Source: Spirochaetales bacterium (GTDB taxonomy: Bacteria; Spirochaetota; Spirochaetia; DSM-2461). Taken from it: a stretch of DNA of 54,419 bases. The position numbers were made by a program, and so were the translations under genes. The DNA lies in contig JAQQAM010000141.1 of the NCBI GenBank assembly GCA_028532905.1, positions 1 to 54,419 on the forward strand. Reading direction: 5' to 3'. The notes below the pieces were generated by a model, which did no database searches, was not told where the DNA came from, and saw only the letters and a list, made by a program, of their open reading frames with translations. Positions 1 through 7,744 of the stretch are shown here, in pieces (within the stretch, counting starts at the first letter, position 1; each line of letters opens with the position of its first letter).

Positions 1-2
1 AT

Positions 3-488
3 ATCAGTTCTCTCCCCGACAGAGAACAGGCCCGCATCAGGAATCAGCACTTCGGTTTTATTTTTCAGAGTTTCAACCTTTTTCCCGAACTCAGTGCCAT
101 GGAAAATGTCATGCTCCCCATGAGCTATGCGGGAGTTCCCCTTTCCATGAGAAAAAGCCGGGCTAAAGACCTTCTGGCGGAAGTGGGACTGGATCACAGA
201 ATGCATCATCTTCCCACCATGATGAGCGGGGGAGAACAGCAGAGAGTGGCCATAGCCCGCTCCCTTTCCAATGATCCCGATCTGATTCTGGCAGATGAAC
301 CCACAGGAAACCTTCCCACCGAAAAAGGGGAGGAGATCATGCAGATCCTCGAAGGGTTCAATAAAAAGGGTGTGACCGTTGTAATGGTTACCCATAACCC
401 CAGTCAGGGGGAAAGAGCCGGCCGTGTCATCAATCTGAGAGACGGTGTGCTTCAGGACAGTACTGTCAGGGAGGAAGTCCGTGCTTAA
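3..488 (+). CDS. ABC transporter ATP-binding protein, MacB/LolD type (5' partial)
   Basis: C-terminal part of an ABC ATPase whose start and Walker A lie upstream of the window; the reading frame is open from base 3. Visible in order: Q-loop region (GFIFQSFNLFPELSAMENV), signature MSGGEQQRVAIARSL, Walker B with catalytic Glu (LILADEPTGNL), and H-loop (VTHN). The pattern is that of the MacB/LolD/FtsE subclass that pairs with FtsX-like permeases rather than with importers. Its stop overlaps the GTG start of the next permease by 8 bases, and two permeases plus a TolC-like protein follow, so it most likely energises a MacB-type export pump. The substrate cannot be told. A membrane-fusion protein gene would be expected just upstream, outside the window. 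Confidence 0.93.
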   Translation: MSSLPDREQARIRNQHFGFIFQSFNLFPELSAMENVMLPMSYAGVPLSMRKSRAKDLLAEVGLDHRMHHLPTMMSGGEQQRVAIARSLSNDPDLILADEPTGNLPTEKGEEIMQILEGFNKKGVTVVMVTHNPSQGERAGRVINLRDGVLQDSTVREEVRA

Positions 489-1842
489 TGAATCAGGAAA
501 GATTATCAGCCGCCGTTTTATGGACCGGTTTCTTGAATCGGGTCTCCTTGTTATAGCGGTGGCCCTGGGAATAGGGGCGGCCTCTTCAGGGATAGCTCTG
601 CTGGCCAATACAATCAGCACCTCCCGGGAACTGCTGGAATCTCCGGCCTACAAGGAGATTGTGGTGAGCACCGTCGGGGAAGCCGACGATATGGAAGAGC
701 CTGTCAGCCTGAAAGCAGTACAGGAAACAGCCGTCCTCAGTTCTGAAGATCTGGATGCCGCCGATCTGCTTCCCGCTGTCAGCCATGCCTATGTTTTTGA
801 AAGCAAAAGACTGGATTTTATCAATGAAGAATCCGTAGCCAGAGAGAGCGCCATGAGGGCTCAGTTTGAAGCAGAGGGCAATGCCCCGCCGGCAGACGAT
901 TCGGAAGCTCCCCCGGAGGATGATTTCAGACCTCAGCAGTATTCTGAAGAGGATCTGGCCCAGATGGCGGCGGAGAGCAATATGATTATCAGCGATCTGG
1001 ATGAGGTCAACGGCTACGAGGTCACCCCCGGTTTCTTTGAGGCCTGGGATATTCAGACCAGCGCCGGAAGCCTGTTCACCACCAATGATATGAATGGAGA
1101 TACGGATCTTGTGGTTATCGGATCGGCTCTGGCGGAACTTTTTCTGGAAGAGGGCGGGGATCCGGACAGTCTGATAGGGAAAAAAATCCTGACCCGCCAG
1201 GGGCTTAGTACCATTATCGGAATTATGGAGAACCAGGAACACAGCGAGCTCTTCTACTCGCCCTACAGAAGCAGTGCCTTCGGTGATTTCCGCCGGATGG
1301 TTATGAATACACAGCTCCGGTTTACTGTGGATGATACGGAGAAACTGGATGAAACAGCCGCTCAGCTGCAGCAGTGGTTTGACAGTCAGTTCGGTGACGG
1401 TCAGATTGTCATCTCCAATCCCCGGTCCGAGGCGGAGCAGCTGATCAGCCGGAATACAGGACTGGCTGTGCTGATCATGTTCCTCTCTCTTTCCGGACTG
1501 TTTATCGCTTCGGTGAATGTCTCCAATATTCTTATGAGCCGGGCCATGCGCATGAAAAAACATGTGGGCATTCTGATGGCACTGGGGGCATCCCGTATGA
1601 GTATTTCAAAACTGTTTGCCTGGGAATCCGCCGCCATCACCGCAGCGGGAGCCCTGCTGGGCATGGTGCTTTCCATGCCCCTGGGAAATTATATGCAGGC
1701 TTCCCTGGAAATCAGCGGGGGCACCTGGCTTTTTACTCTTATGGGAGTTCTTCTGTCGGCGGCTCTGACCCTGGGCTTCGGCCTCCTGCCGGTCCGGCAG
1801 TACAGTAAGATTGATCCCGCCATAGCCATGAGAGCCGCCTGA
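481..1842 (+). CDS. MacB/FtsX-like ABC permease 1
   Basis: About 453 residues. The GTG at 481 is preferred because a GGAGGA Shine-Dalgarno ends about 7 bases upstream; an ATG at 445 in the same frame has no such site and would overlap the ATPase far more. One transmembrane helix near the N-terminus, a long periplasmic MacB-like domain, then a C-terminal FtsX domain with three predicted helices ending in the usual loop (AMRMKKHVGILMALGAS). The periplasmic domain holds an acidic, proline-rich, low-complexity stretch at roughly residues 130-170, which looks like a flexible insert. It overlaps the ATPase gene and is followed by a second permease, so the pump probably uses a permease heterodimer. 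Substrate unknown. Confidence 0.88.
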   Translation: MLNESGKIISRRFMDRFLESGLLVIAVALGIGAASSGIALLANTISTSRELLESPAYKEIVVSTVGEADDMEEPVSLKAVQETAVLSSEDLDAADLLPAVSHAYVFESKRLDFINEESVARESAMRAQFEAEGNAPPADDSEAPPEDDFRPQQYSEEDLAQMAAESNMIISDLDEVNGYEVTPGFFEAWDIQTSAGSLFTTNDMNGDTDLVVIGSALAELFLEEGGDPDSLIGKKILTRQGLSTIIGIMENQEHSELFYSPYRSSAFGDFRRMVMNTQLRFTVDDTEKLDETAAQLQQWFDSQFGDGQIVISNPRSEAEQLISRNTGLAVLIMFLSLSGLFIASVNVSNILMSRAMRMKKHVGILMALGASRMSISKLFAWESAAITAAGALLGMVLSMPLGNYMQASLEISGGTWLFTLMGVLLSAALTLGFGLLPVRQYSKIDPAIAMRAA

Positions 1843-1910
1843 GTCTGTCTGAGTCTGTCTGAAGGAAGATGCAGCCGCTCCAAAGGGGCTGGCGAGAAAG
1901 GAATTATAAT

Positions 1911-3227
1911 ATGAAGAAGTTTATAAATATGCTGATCCGCAACTGGTCGGGGTCAGCTCTGAAAATAGTGATGACCCTGGGAGCCGTAGCCCTGGGAACG
2001 GGTATACTCATACTCACCAGCAGTGCCGGAGCCATTCTGGATGAACAGATCTCTGCCGAAATGGACAGCGAAGGAATCATTCTGTATGTGGCCAACGGAG
2101 AGTGGGACTCTTCGGGTGCCATTGATCCGGAAAGACCCGCCCAATGGGACAGCAATGCCCCGGGAATCGTGGTCAGTGATGTGGAGGAGATCTCATCGGC
2201 TGCGGTAATTACCAATCCCCCCTTTACCCAGTTTACAACAGAAGGGAAGTCCTACAACCTCCGCAATGCCCTGGGCAGCGATCCTTCCTACTTTGATGTG
2301 TTCTCCCTGGAGATTGTTGCAGGAGTCCCCATGACTGAAAATGACTTTAACAGCGGCCTGAAGAAGGTTTGGATCAGTTCGGAAACGGCGGAACTCCTGT
2401 ACGGCTCGGCTGAAGACGCTGTGGGACAGTGGATACAGCCTCCCGGCGAGGTGATGATGCGCGGAGGACCGGGCAGCCGGAACAGTGAGCAGAATGTGGT
2501 GCAGCAGTTTTCCGTGGCCGGTGTGTATGAATCCGCCGGAGAAGTGGCCCGTCGTTCCTACGGGATCGCCGATCTGGTCTATCCCTATACCGCCCTTCTG
2601 TCGGCAGGCAGAAATGTACAGATGATGATGGACATGATGTCCTCCCAGTTTGCCGTCAGAGCCGAAACCCAGTCCATGGAAAAAGTGTCCGCCTCCATCC
2701 GTCAGACCATTGCCCAGAATTACGGGGATGATATTTCTGTGGTCACCTGGGAAGGATCTGTGAGCGGCATCTCCACCTATATGGAGGAACTCAGAAAATC
2801 GGTGAATGTTTTCTCTGTCTCCCTCTCCCTTCTGGGTATTGTTCTCCTTTTGACCAGTTCTCTGGGAATCTTCAGCATCATGGTTGTGGAGGCTCTGAAC
2901 AGGCGGAAGGATATTGCCCTGGAACGGGCTCTGGGCGCCTCTCAGAATGATGTAGTGAAAGAGTTCTGGCTCTGGTCTCTTATGCTCAGTCTCACCGGTG
3001 CGGCAATCGGGGTTATTCTGGCTCTGATTCTGTCGGGTCCGGTTCTCAATACCCTGTCTCCCCTGGTGGGAGAGGTCTCCAGCCAGTTCAGCGAAGCCGC
3101 CGGAGTCCGCTTCGGATCGGTTCTCCAGGGTGTTTTCTTTGCCGTCCTTTTCGGCGGAGTTCTGGGAATTCTTCCCTCCTTCTCCGCCGTGAAGGGGAAT
3201 ATCGCCGAAACCCTGAGGGAGGTGTGA
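1911..3227 (+). CDS. MacB/FtsX-like ABC permease 2
   Basis: About 438 residues. The ATG at 1911 (MKKFINMLIRNW) is chosen because AAAGGA sits 8 bases upstream; an in-frame ATG at 1869 is possible but adds an unlikely hydrophilic leader. Topology matches permease 1: N-terminal helix (VAVALGTGILILTSS region), MacB periplasmic core domain, and a three-helix FtsX domain with the conserved loop (NRRKDIALERALGAS). The short gap after permease 1 contains two copies of a 10-base direct repeat (gagtctgtct). The stop is followed within two bases by the GTG of the TolC-like gene, so the pump and channel are translationally coupled. Partner of the upstream ATPase and permease; substrate unknown. Confidence 0.88.
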   Translation: MKKFINMLIRNWSGSALKIVMTLGAVALGTGILILTSSAGAILDEQISAEMDSEGIILYVANGEWDSSGAIDPERPAQWDSNAPGIVVSDVEEISSAAVITNPPFTQFTTEGKSYNLRNALGSDPSYFDVFSLEIVAGVPMTENDFNSGLKKVWISSETAELLYGSAEDAVGQWIQPPGEVMMRGGPGSRNSEQNVVQQFSVAGVYESAGEVARRSYGIADLVYPYTALLSAGRNVQMMMDMMSSQFAVRAETQSMEKVSASIRQTIAQNYGDDISVVTWEGSVSGISTYMEELRKSVNVFSVSLSLLGIVLLLTSSLGIFSIMVVEALNRRKDIALERALGASQNDVVKEFWLWSLMLSLTGAAIGVILALILSGPVLNTLSPLVGEVSSQFSEAAGVRFGSVLQGVFFAVLFGGVLGILPSFSAVKGNIAETLREV

Positions 3228-3228
3228 T

Positions 3229-4542
3229 GTGAATGCTCTCAAGTACTTTCTGATTCTTGCTTTTCTGGCGTTGACCCAGCTGGGTGAGGTGAATGCTCAG
3301 AATCTGAATACCCTGGATGATATCAGGGGGTATGCTCTGGAGAACAGTACGGAGTACAAACAGGCTCTGCTGGATGTTCTGGTGGCCCGGAATAATCAGG
3401 AGGGAATCATAAAACTGGATGAGACCTCCTTCTCTTTCTCTGCCGATTACAAAGAGGATGATTCACTCAGCAGCGGAACCGGTAATACAGTCAGTGCTGC
3501 GGCGGGAATTAATCTGCCCCTGATTGACCAGCTGGCCCTGAGTGCAACAGTCAGCGACGATTACAGCGGCTCCGTGGGGCTCAGCTTTTCTCCCCTCTAT
3601 CATTCTGATGACAGACAACAGCTGGATATCAGCTATGAGAAGGCTCTGCTTTATGCCCAGGAAATGGCTGTGAAAACCGAAAATGAGGCCTTGTCGGCAG
3701 CCCTGAACTGGATGACCGCCAGACAGCAGGTGGAACTGCAGGTGGAAATCGTTGCCGTCAAGGAAGCGGTCTACAAGGATGAGAAAATCCGTTATGAAGC
3801 CGGAGAATCCACACTGGATGATGTGCGGGATGACCTGATGGACTGGACCGAAGCCCGGACGGAGCTTTCCACAAGGCAGACTCTGCTCCAGGCCAGGGAA
3901 TCCCTGCTTCTGCAGTCCCTCAGTGCCGATCTGGACACAGCCTCCATCGAAGTTATTGCTCTTGATCTGATCCGGTCGGAACTGGAAGAACTGAAGGGGA
4001 GTGTAGATCCCGAACGTACCGATTCTGCTGGGGTTTATTCTGTTCTCTCCGCCTTGAAATCTGTGGAAAGCTCGGAAGAACAGTATAAAAACACATGGGT
4101 CTTTGATCCTACTCTGAGTTTTACCGGATCTGTGAATCTGCCGGATGTAACCGATCTTCAGGGGGACAGCCCCGGATGGGAAGCGGGTATTGAACTCTCT
4201 TTTTCTCTGGATGATTTTCAGTTTCAGGACAAGTCCATCAGCCGGATGGAGCTGGAACAGGCAAAGCTGGAAGCCGTACAGGCGGAAATGGAGAGCCGTC
4301 TGACCCTGCAGCAGGCCGTCACTTCACTGGAGAATTCCGAGCAGAACCGGATTCTGGCGGAACTGGAAGAGGAACAGTCGGCGGAGCTATATGATGAATC
4401 CCGTTTCCTTTTAAGAACAGGCGCCTACTCGGAGGCCGAGGTGGAAGATGCCAGGCTGGACTATGAACAGTCTGTCCTGAATACCTATTCCATGCTGGTG
4501 GAAGAGTATCTGGCCTGGCGGGATCTTCTGCTTTATTTCTAG
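3229..4542 (+). CDS. TolC-family outer membrane efflux protein
   Basis: 437 residues from a GTG at 3229, with GGGAGG about 6 bases upstream. A clear signal peptide (MNALKYFLILAFLALTQ) with a likely cleavage after VNA at about residue 24. The rest is rich in long, heptad-like, Glu/Gln/Ala-rich helices with the two-fold internal repeat typical of TolC trimeric channels. It is the last gene of the MacB-like operon and is followed at once by a strong rho-independent terminator. It probably forms the outer-membrane duct of the pump encoded upstream. Sequence divergence within the TolC family is large, so the assignment rests on signal peptide, coiled-coil pattern, length and context. Confidence 0.82.
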   Translation: MNALKYFLILAFLALTQLGEVNAQNLNTLDDIRGYALENSTEYKQALLDVLVARNNQEGIIKLDETSFSFSADYKEDDSLSSGTGNTVSAAAGINLPLIDQLALSATVSDDYSGSVGLSFSPLYHSDDRQQLDISYEKALLYAQEMAVKTENEALSAALNWMTARQQVELQVEIVAVKEAVYKDEKIRYEAGESTLDDVRDDLMDWTEARTELSTRQTLLQARESLLLQSLSADLDTASIEVIALDLIRSELEELKGSVDPERTDSAGVYSVLSALKSVESSEEQYKNTWVFDPTLSFTGSVNLPDVTDLQGDSPGWEAGIELSFSLDDFQFQDKSISRMELEQAKLEAVQAEMESRLTLQQAVTSLENSEQNRILAELEEEQSAELYDESRFLLRTGAYSEAEVEDARLDYEQSVLNTYSMLVEEYLAWRDLLLYF

Positions 4543-4552
4543 ACAATATCCG

Positions 4553-4606
4553 GGAAACCGTCCCCTGATCCGCCTCTCCCCGTGGCAGGGGTCGGTTTCC
4601 TTTTTC
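4553..4606 (+). terminator. Rho-independent terminator after the efflux operon
   Basis: Arms 4553-4567 and 4586-4600 pair over 15 positions with one mismatch around an 18-base loop, followed directly by TTTTTC. This is the clearest terminator in the first 10 kb and separates the efflux operon from murC. Confidence 0.85.
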
Positions 4607-4647
4607 AACCCCCTGATTCAGGTAGCTTTTGCCGGTTTCTTCCCAAC

Positions 4648-4683
4648 TTGCCTTTAACCTTCCCCCTATACTATTATAAAGCC
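4648..4683 (+). promoter_or_regulatory. Putative murC promoter, possibly leaderless
   Basis: TTGCCT at 4648-4653, 18-base spacer, TATTAT at 4672-4677. Only six bases separate the -10 box from the ATG at 4684, so transcription would begin at or next to the start codon. There is no Shine-Dalgarno sequence before this ATG. Confidence 0.5.
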
Positions 4684-6126
4684 ATGCAAAATGACAATTT
4701 CACTGTCCGCAGCGGGCAGAAAGTATATATGGTGGGCATCAAAGGAACCGGTATGGCCGCCCTGGCTGAAATTTTTCAGGCCCGGGGACTGGAGGTCAGC
4801 GGGTCGGATGTGGATGAGAAGTTTTACACCGACAAGGTCCTGCAGGATCTGAATATTCCCTATTTCAGAGGCTTTTCGGCGGAACAGGTTCCCGAAAAAG
4901 CTGATTTTGCGGTGCGTTCGGCAGCCTACGGAGAAGATCACTCGGAAGTAGCTCTGCTGAAATCCAGAGGCATCCCTGTGATGCTCTATCCGGAAGCTCT
5001 GGGGCTCCTGTCCCAGAATCTCCCGGCCGCTGCAGTGTCCGGAGTTCATGGAAAAACCACGACAACCGCCCTGTGCGGCACTCTGGTGCAGGCCCTGGGG
5101 CTCTCCGGCTCAGTTCTGGTGGGCAGCGCCGTGCCGGCCTTCGGCAACAGGTCCACCCTGATTCAGGGAAGCGACTTTTTTCTGGCCGAAACCTGCGAGT
5201 ACCGCCGGCATTTCCTCCATTTTTCCCCCGACAGGATGATCCTCACCTCTGTGGAGGCCGATCATCTGGACTATTTTAAAGATGAACAGGATGTGGAAAA
5301 CGCCTTCTGTGAGTATATTGCCCGCCTTCCGGAAGGGGGAACCCTCATCTATTGCTGTGATGACCCCGGAGCAGACCGGACAGCCCGGCGCATGAAGACA
5401 CAGCGGGACGATCTGAACCTTATTCCCTACGGATTTACCGCCTCAGGAGAGGGGCAGGTCAGGAAACAGGCTTCAACAGTTCCGGGAGAAAATCATTTCC
5501 GCCTGGGGAATTTGGAGGCTCTGTTCAGGCTCCGCATCCCCGGAGACCATGTGATTCTGGATGCCGCCGCCGCTCTGCTTCTGGTGCTCGATCAGGCCAA
5601 AGAGATCCAGACGGATCATCCGGAAACACTCCGGGCTCTGGAAGAGGGAATCTTTAATTTTACAGGCAGCCGCCGCCGGGCGGAAATTGTTGGTGAGGCC
5701 CGGGGCATCCTGGTGATGGATGACTATGGCCACCACCCCTCGGCGGTGCGGAAAACTCTGGAGGGGATAAGGAATTTTTACCCCGGAAAGCGCCTTGTGG
5801 TGGATTTCATGTCCCACACTTATTCCCGGACCGCCGCCCTGCTGGATGAGTTTGCCGCCTCCTTCGGAGCTGCCGACGAAGTCATTCTGCATAAAATTTA
5901 TGCCTCCGCCCGGGAGGAGTTCAGCGGCAGCATTTCAGGACGGGATCTTTTTAATAAAACCTGTGAACATCACGGGAATGTAAAGTATTACAACGAGCCC
6001 GGGGAGGCTCTCGATTATCTTATGCAGACCCTGAAAGAGGGGGATCTGTTTGTGACCATGGGAGCCGGAGACAACTGGCAGCTGGGGCGCAGCCTCTATA
6101 AAGGATTACAGGAGACAACATCATGA
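4684..6126 (+). CDS. murC: UDP-N-acetylmuramate--L-alanine ligase (MurC/Mpl family)
   Basis: About 480 residues. ATP-dependent Mur ligase of the cytoplasmic peptidoglycan pathway; MurC adds L-Ala to UDP-MurNAc. Visible: N-terminal Rossmann motif (VGIKGTGMAALA), P-loop SGVHGKTTTT at residues 119-128, the central-domain block with IL.SVEADHLDYF, and the C-terminal domain with DDYGHHPSAV and the MGAGDNW motif near the end. The start is taken at ATG 4684, because the longer in-frame reading from 4582 would begin inside the upstream terminator hairpin. The related recycling ligase Mpl shares these motifs; the biosynthetic role is preferred from length and the HGKTTTT pattern, but the two cannot be fully separated by eye. 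First gene of a murC-yicC-cmk operon; overlaps yicC by ATGA. Confidence 0.85.
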   Translation: MQNDNFTVRSGQKVYMVGIKGTGMAALAEIFQARGLEVSGSDVDEKFYTDKVLQDLNIPYFRGFSAEQVPEKADFAVRSAAYGEDHSEVALLKSRGIPVMLYPEALGLLSQNLPAAAVSGVHGKTTTTALCGTLVQALGLSGSVLVGSAVPAFGNRSTLIQGSDFFLAETCEYRRHFLHFSPDRMILTSVEADHLDYFKDEQDVENAFCEYIARLPEGGTLIYCCDDPGADRTARRMKTQRDDLNLIPYGFTASGEGQVRKQASTVPGENHFRLGNLEALFRLRIPGDHVILDAAAALLLVLDQAKEIQTDHPETLRALEEGIFNFTGSRRRAEIVGEARGILVMDDYGHHPSAVRKTLEGIRNFYPGKRLVVDFMSHTYSRTAALLDEFAASFGAADEVILHKIYASAREEFSGSISGRDLFNKTCEHHGNVKYYNEPGEALDYLMQTLKEGDLFVTMGAGDNWQLGRSLYKGLQETTS

Positions 6127-6989
6127 TCAGTATGACCGGATACGGCTATAAGGAATTCCAGAACGGAAAGGTCCGTTTATCACTGGAAATGAAAACCTAC
6201 AACAACAGATATATGGATCTGATACTCAATGTGCCCCCGCCCCTGTCCCCCCTGGAAGGACAGATCCGGTCTCTGGTCACCGGCTCCCTGAAAAGGGGAA
6301 GGGTAGAGGTCTACCTCCGCATGAAGGAGCTGGAAGAAGACCTGACCCTTATTGTGGACAGGGAAGCGGTTAAAAGCTATGCCGCCACCTTGCGGGAAGT
6401 GCAGGAGACCGCCGGCATAGGCGGCGACCTGTCCCTGGGACATATTCTGTCCATGGACGGGATCATCAAAACCGACAAAAACAGGGACCTGGATGCCCTG
6501 TATGAGATTGTCGAACCCCTCTTTCAGGATGTCCTGGAACAGGTGCACGCCTCCCGGGCCGCCGAAGGGGCAGAAACAGAGAAGGATATTATGGGGCAGA
6601 TCTCATTCCTGGAGGATTGCGTTTCGAAAATTACCGAATACGCCCCCCGGATGGAGGAGCAGATCACCACAACCCTGAAAGAAAAGTTTGCCGAAGTGGT
6701 GGAAGGCAAGGCCGATGAAAGCCGCATCCTGGCGGAAATTGCCGTGCAGATTGTCCGTTTTGATATCAATGAAGAGCTGCAGCGCCTGACAACTCACTTT
6801 GAAGGATTCCGCAGCATTGCCGATTCCTCTGAACCCGTCGGCAAGAAGCTGGATTTCCTGTGTCAGGAGATTAACCGGGAAGTGAACACCATCGGATCGA
6901 AAAACACCCTTGTCGAAATCGGCCGGATTGTAGTAGAAATGAAGGATTCTCTGGAAAAGGTAAGGGAGCAGCTTAGAAATGTTGAATAA
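6123..6989 (+). CDS. yicC: YicC family endoribonuclease/RNase adaptor protein
   Basis: 288 residues. Opens with MISMTGYGYKE, the hallmark start of YicC proteins (MI.SMTGYG), then the conserved N-terminal block (NNRYMDL) and the C-terminal DUF1732 region ending in the signature (GKKLDFLCQEINREVNTIGSK). YicC proteins are linked to RNA cleavage or turnover; the exact role in spirochaetes is not established. The start overlaps the murC stop (ATGA) and the stop overlaps the next gene by 11 bases, so the three genes are translationally coupled. Length is normal for the family. Confidence 0.93.
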   Translation: MISMTGYGYKEFQNGKVRLSLEMKTYNNRYMDLILNVPPPLSPLEGQIRSLVTGSLKRGRVEVYLRMKELEEDLTLIVDREAVKSYAATLREVQETAGIGGDLSLGHILSMDGIIKTDKNRDLDALYEIVEPLFQDVLEQVHASRAAEGAETEKDIMGQISFLEDCVSKITEYAPRMEEQITTTLKEKFAEVVEGKADESRILAEIAVQIVRFDINEELQRLTTHFEGFRSIADSSEPVGKKLDFLCQEINREVNTIGSKNTLVEIGRIVVEMKDSLEKVREQLRNVE

Positions 6990-7560
6990 GGAACCATTCA
7001 GAATCGCCATCTCAGGAAGAAGCGGATGCGGGAACTCATCGGTCAGTACCATCTTGTCCGAAAGGCTGAATCTGAAACTTGTAAACTATACATTTCACAA
7101 TATTGCCGAAGACAAAGGCATTGATTTCAAGGAACTCTGCCAGATGGCTGAGACAGACCCCAAATGGGATTACTTTGTGGATGAGAACCAGGTCAAACTG
7201 GCCATGGAGGGCTCCTCTGTACTGGGCTCCCGCCTGGCTATCTGGATGCTCAAAGAGGCAGACCTCAAGGTCTTTCTCACCGCCAGCCCCGAAACCAGAG
7301 CCGGCAGAATCCATAAACGGGAAGGGGGAGTCTTCGAGCAGAGAATGGTCGAAACCGCCGCTCGGGATGAACGGGATCACAACCGCTACAAAAAACTCTA
7401 TGACATCAACAACGACGACTACGCCTTTGCAGACCTGGTGATCAACACCGACCGCCTGGATCAGCACCAGGTGGCCCATATCATTGAAGCCGCCGCCAAA
7501 GCTATGGCAGCCGGCCCCTCCGGCGCAGATAACCCCTCAGAGTTTTCTAAAGAGGATTAA
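6979..7560 (+). CDS. Archaeal-type (d)CMP kinase family protein
   Basis: 193 residues. Short cytidylate-kinase-like protein: P-loop variant GRSGCGNSS at residues 13-21, then the block IAEDKGIDFKELCQMAETDP characteristic of the archaeal-type CMP kinases, an ARG-type lid (SPETRAGRIHKREG), and a DINNDDYA..ADLVINTD end. CMP kinases phosphorylate CMP/dCMP with ATP. The usual Walker A lysine is replaced by Asn; archaeal-type members also lack it (they read GTT), so this is not by itself a loss of function. Overlaps yicC by 11 bases; its last 14 bases overlap convergently with the 3' end of copA, leaving no room for a terminator between them. Confidence 0.78.
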   Translation: MLNKEPFRIAISGRSGCGNSSVSTILSERLNLKLVNYTFHNIAEDKGIDFKELCQMAETDPKWDYFVDENQVKLAMEGSSVLGSRLAIWMLKEADLKVFLTASPETRAGRIHKREGGVFEQRMVETAARDERDHNRYKKLYDINNDDYAFADLVINTDRLDQHQVAHIIEAAAKAMAAGPSGADNPSEFSKED

Positions 7561-7744
7561 ATCCTGCTTCTCTGACAGCCGCTTTCACCTCATCGATCTT
7601 TCCCTCATCCACAAGGAGGGAGAGTTCTTTCTTTTCCAGATCCACCACAGCGTCTGTGACCGAATCCACTGAGGACGCCGCCTTTTCCACAGACATTTTG
7701 CAGTGATTACAGCTCATGCCCTCTACAGTTATTGTTGTTTTCAT
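7547..7744 (-). CDS. Candidate internal CopZ-like copper chaperone read from within copA
   Basis: Within the copA frame an ATG at 7744-7742 opens a 65-residue product (MKTTITVEGMSCNHCKMSVE...), the size of free CopZ chaperones. The ATG is preceded by GAGGAG with exactly six bases (atgaat) between, a near-ideal Shine-Dalgarno, and it falls exactly at the domain boundary. The product has the GMxCxxC copper site at residues 9-15 and a beta-alpha-beta-beta-alpha-beta pattern. Seen: site, spacing and domain limit. Inferred: that ribosomes use it. No separate copZ gene is present in the csoR-copA cluster, which fits. Confidence 0.5.
   Translation of the reverse strand: MKTTITVEGMSCNHCKMSVEKAASSVDSVTDAVVDLEKKELSLLVDEGKIDEVKAAVREAGFNPL

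Noticed and set aside
445-480. Upstream ATG for permease 1 at 445
   Set aside because: No ribosome site, large overlap with the ATPase gene; GTG 481 has a good GGAGGA.
1840-1862. Tandem gagtctgtct repeat as a mobile-element footprint
   Set aside because: Only two 10-base copies in a short gap with no flanking element; probably replication slippage.
586-3242. Long open frames on the minus strand opposite the permeases
   Set aside because: Shadow frames; the plus strand has clear MacB features and ribosome sites.
4582-4683. Longer murC reading from GTG 4582
   Set aside because: It would start inside the upstream terminator hairpin and adds residues unlike the family.
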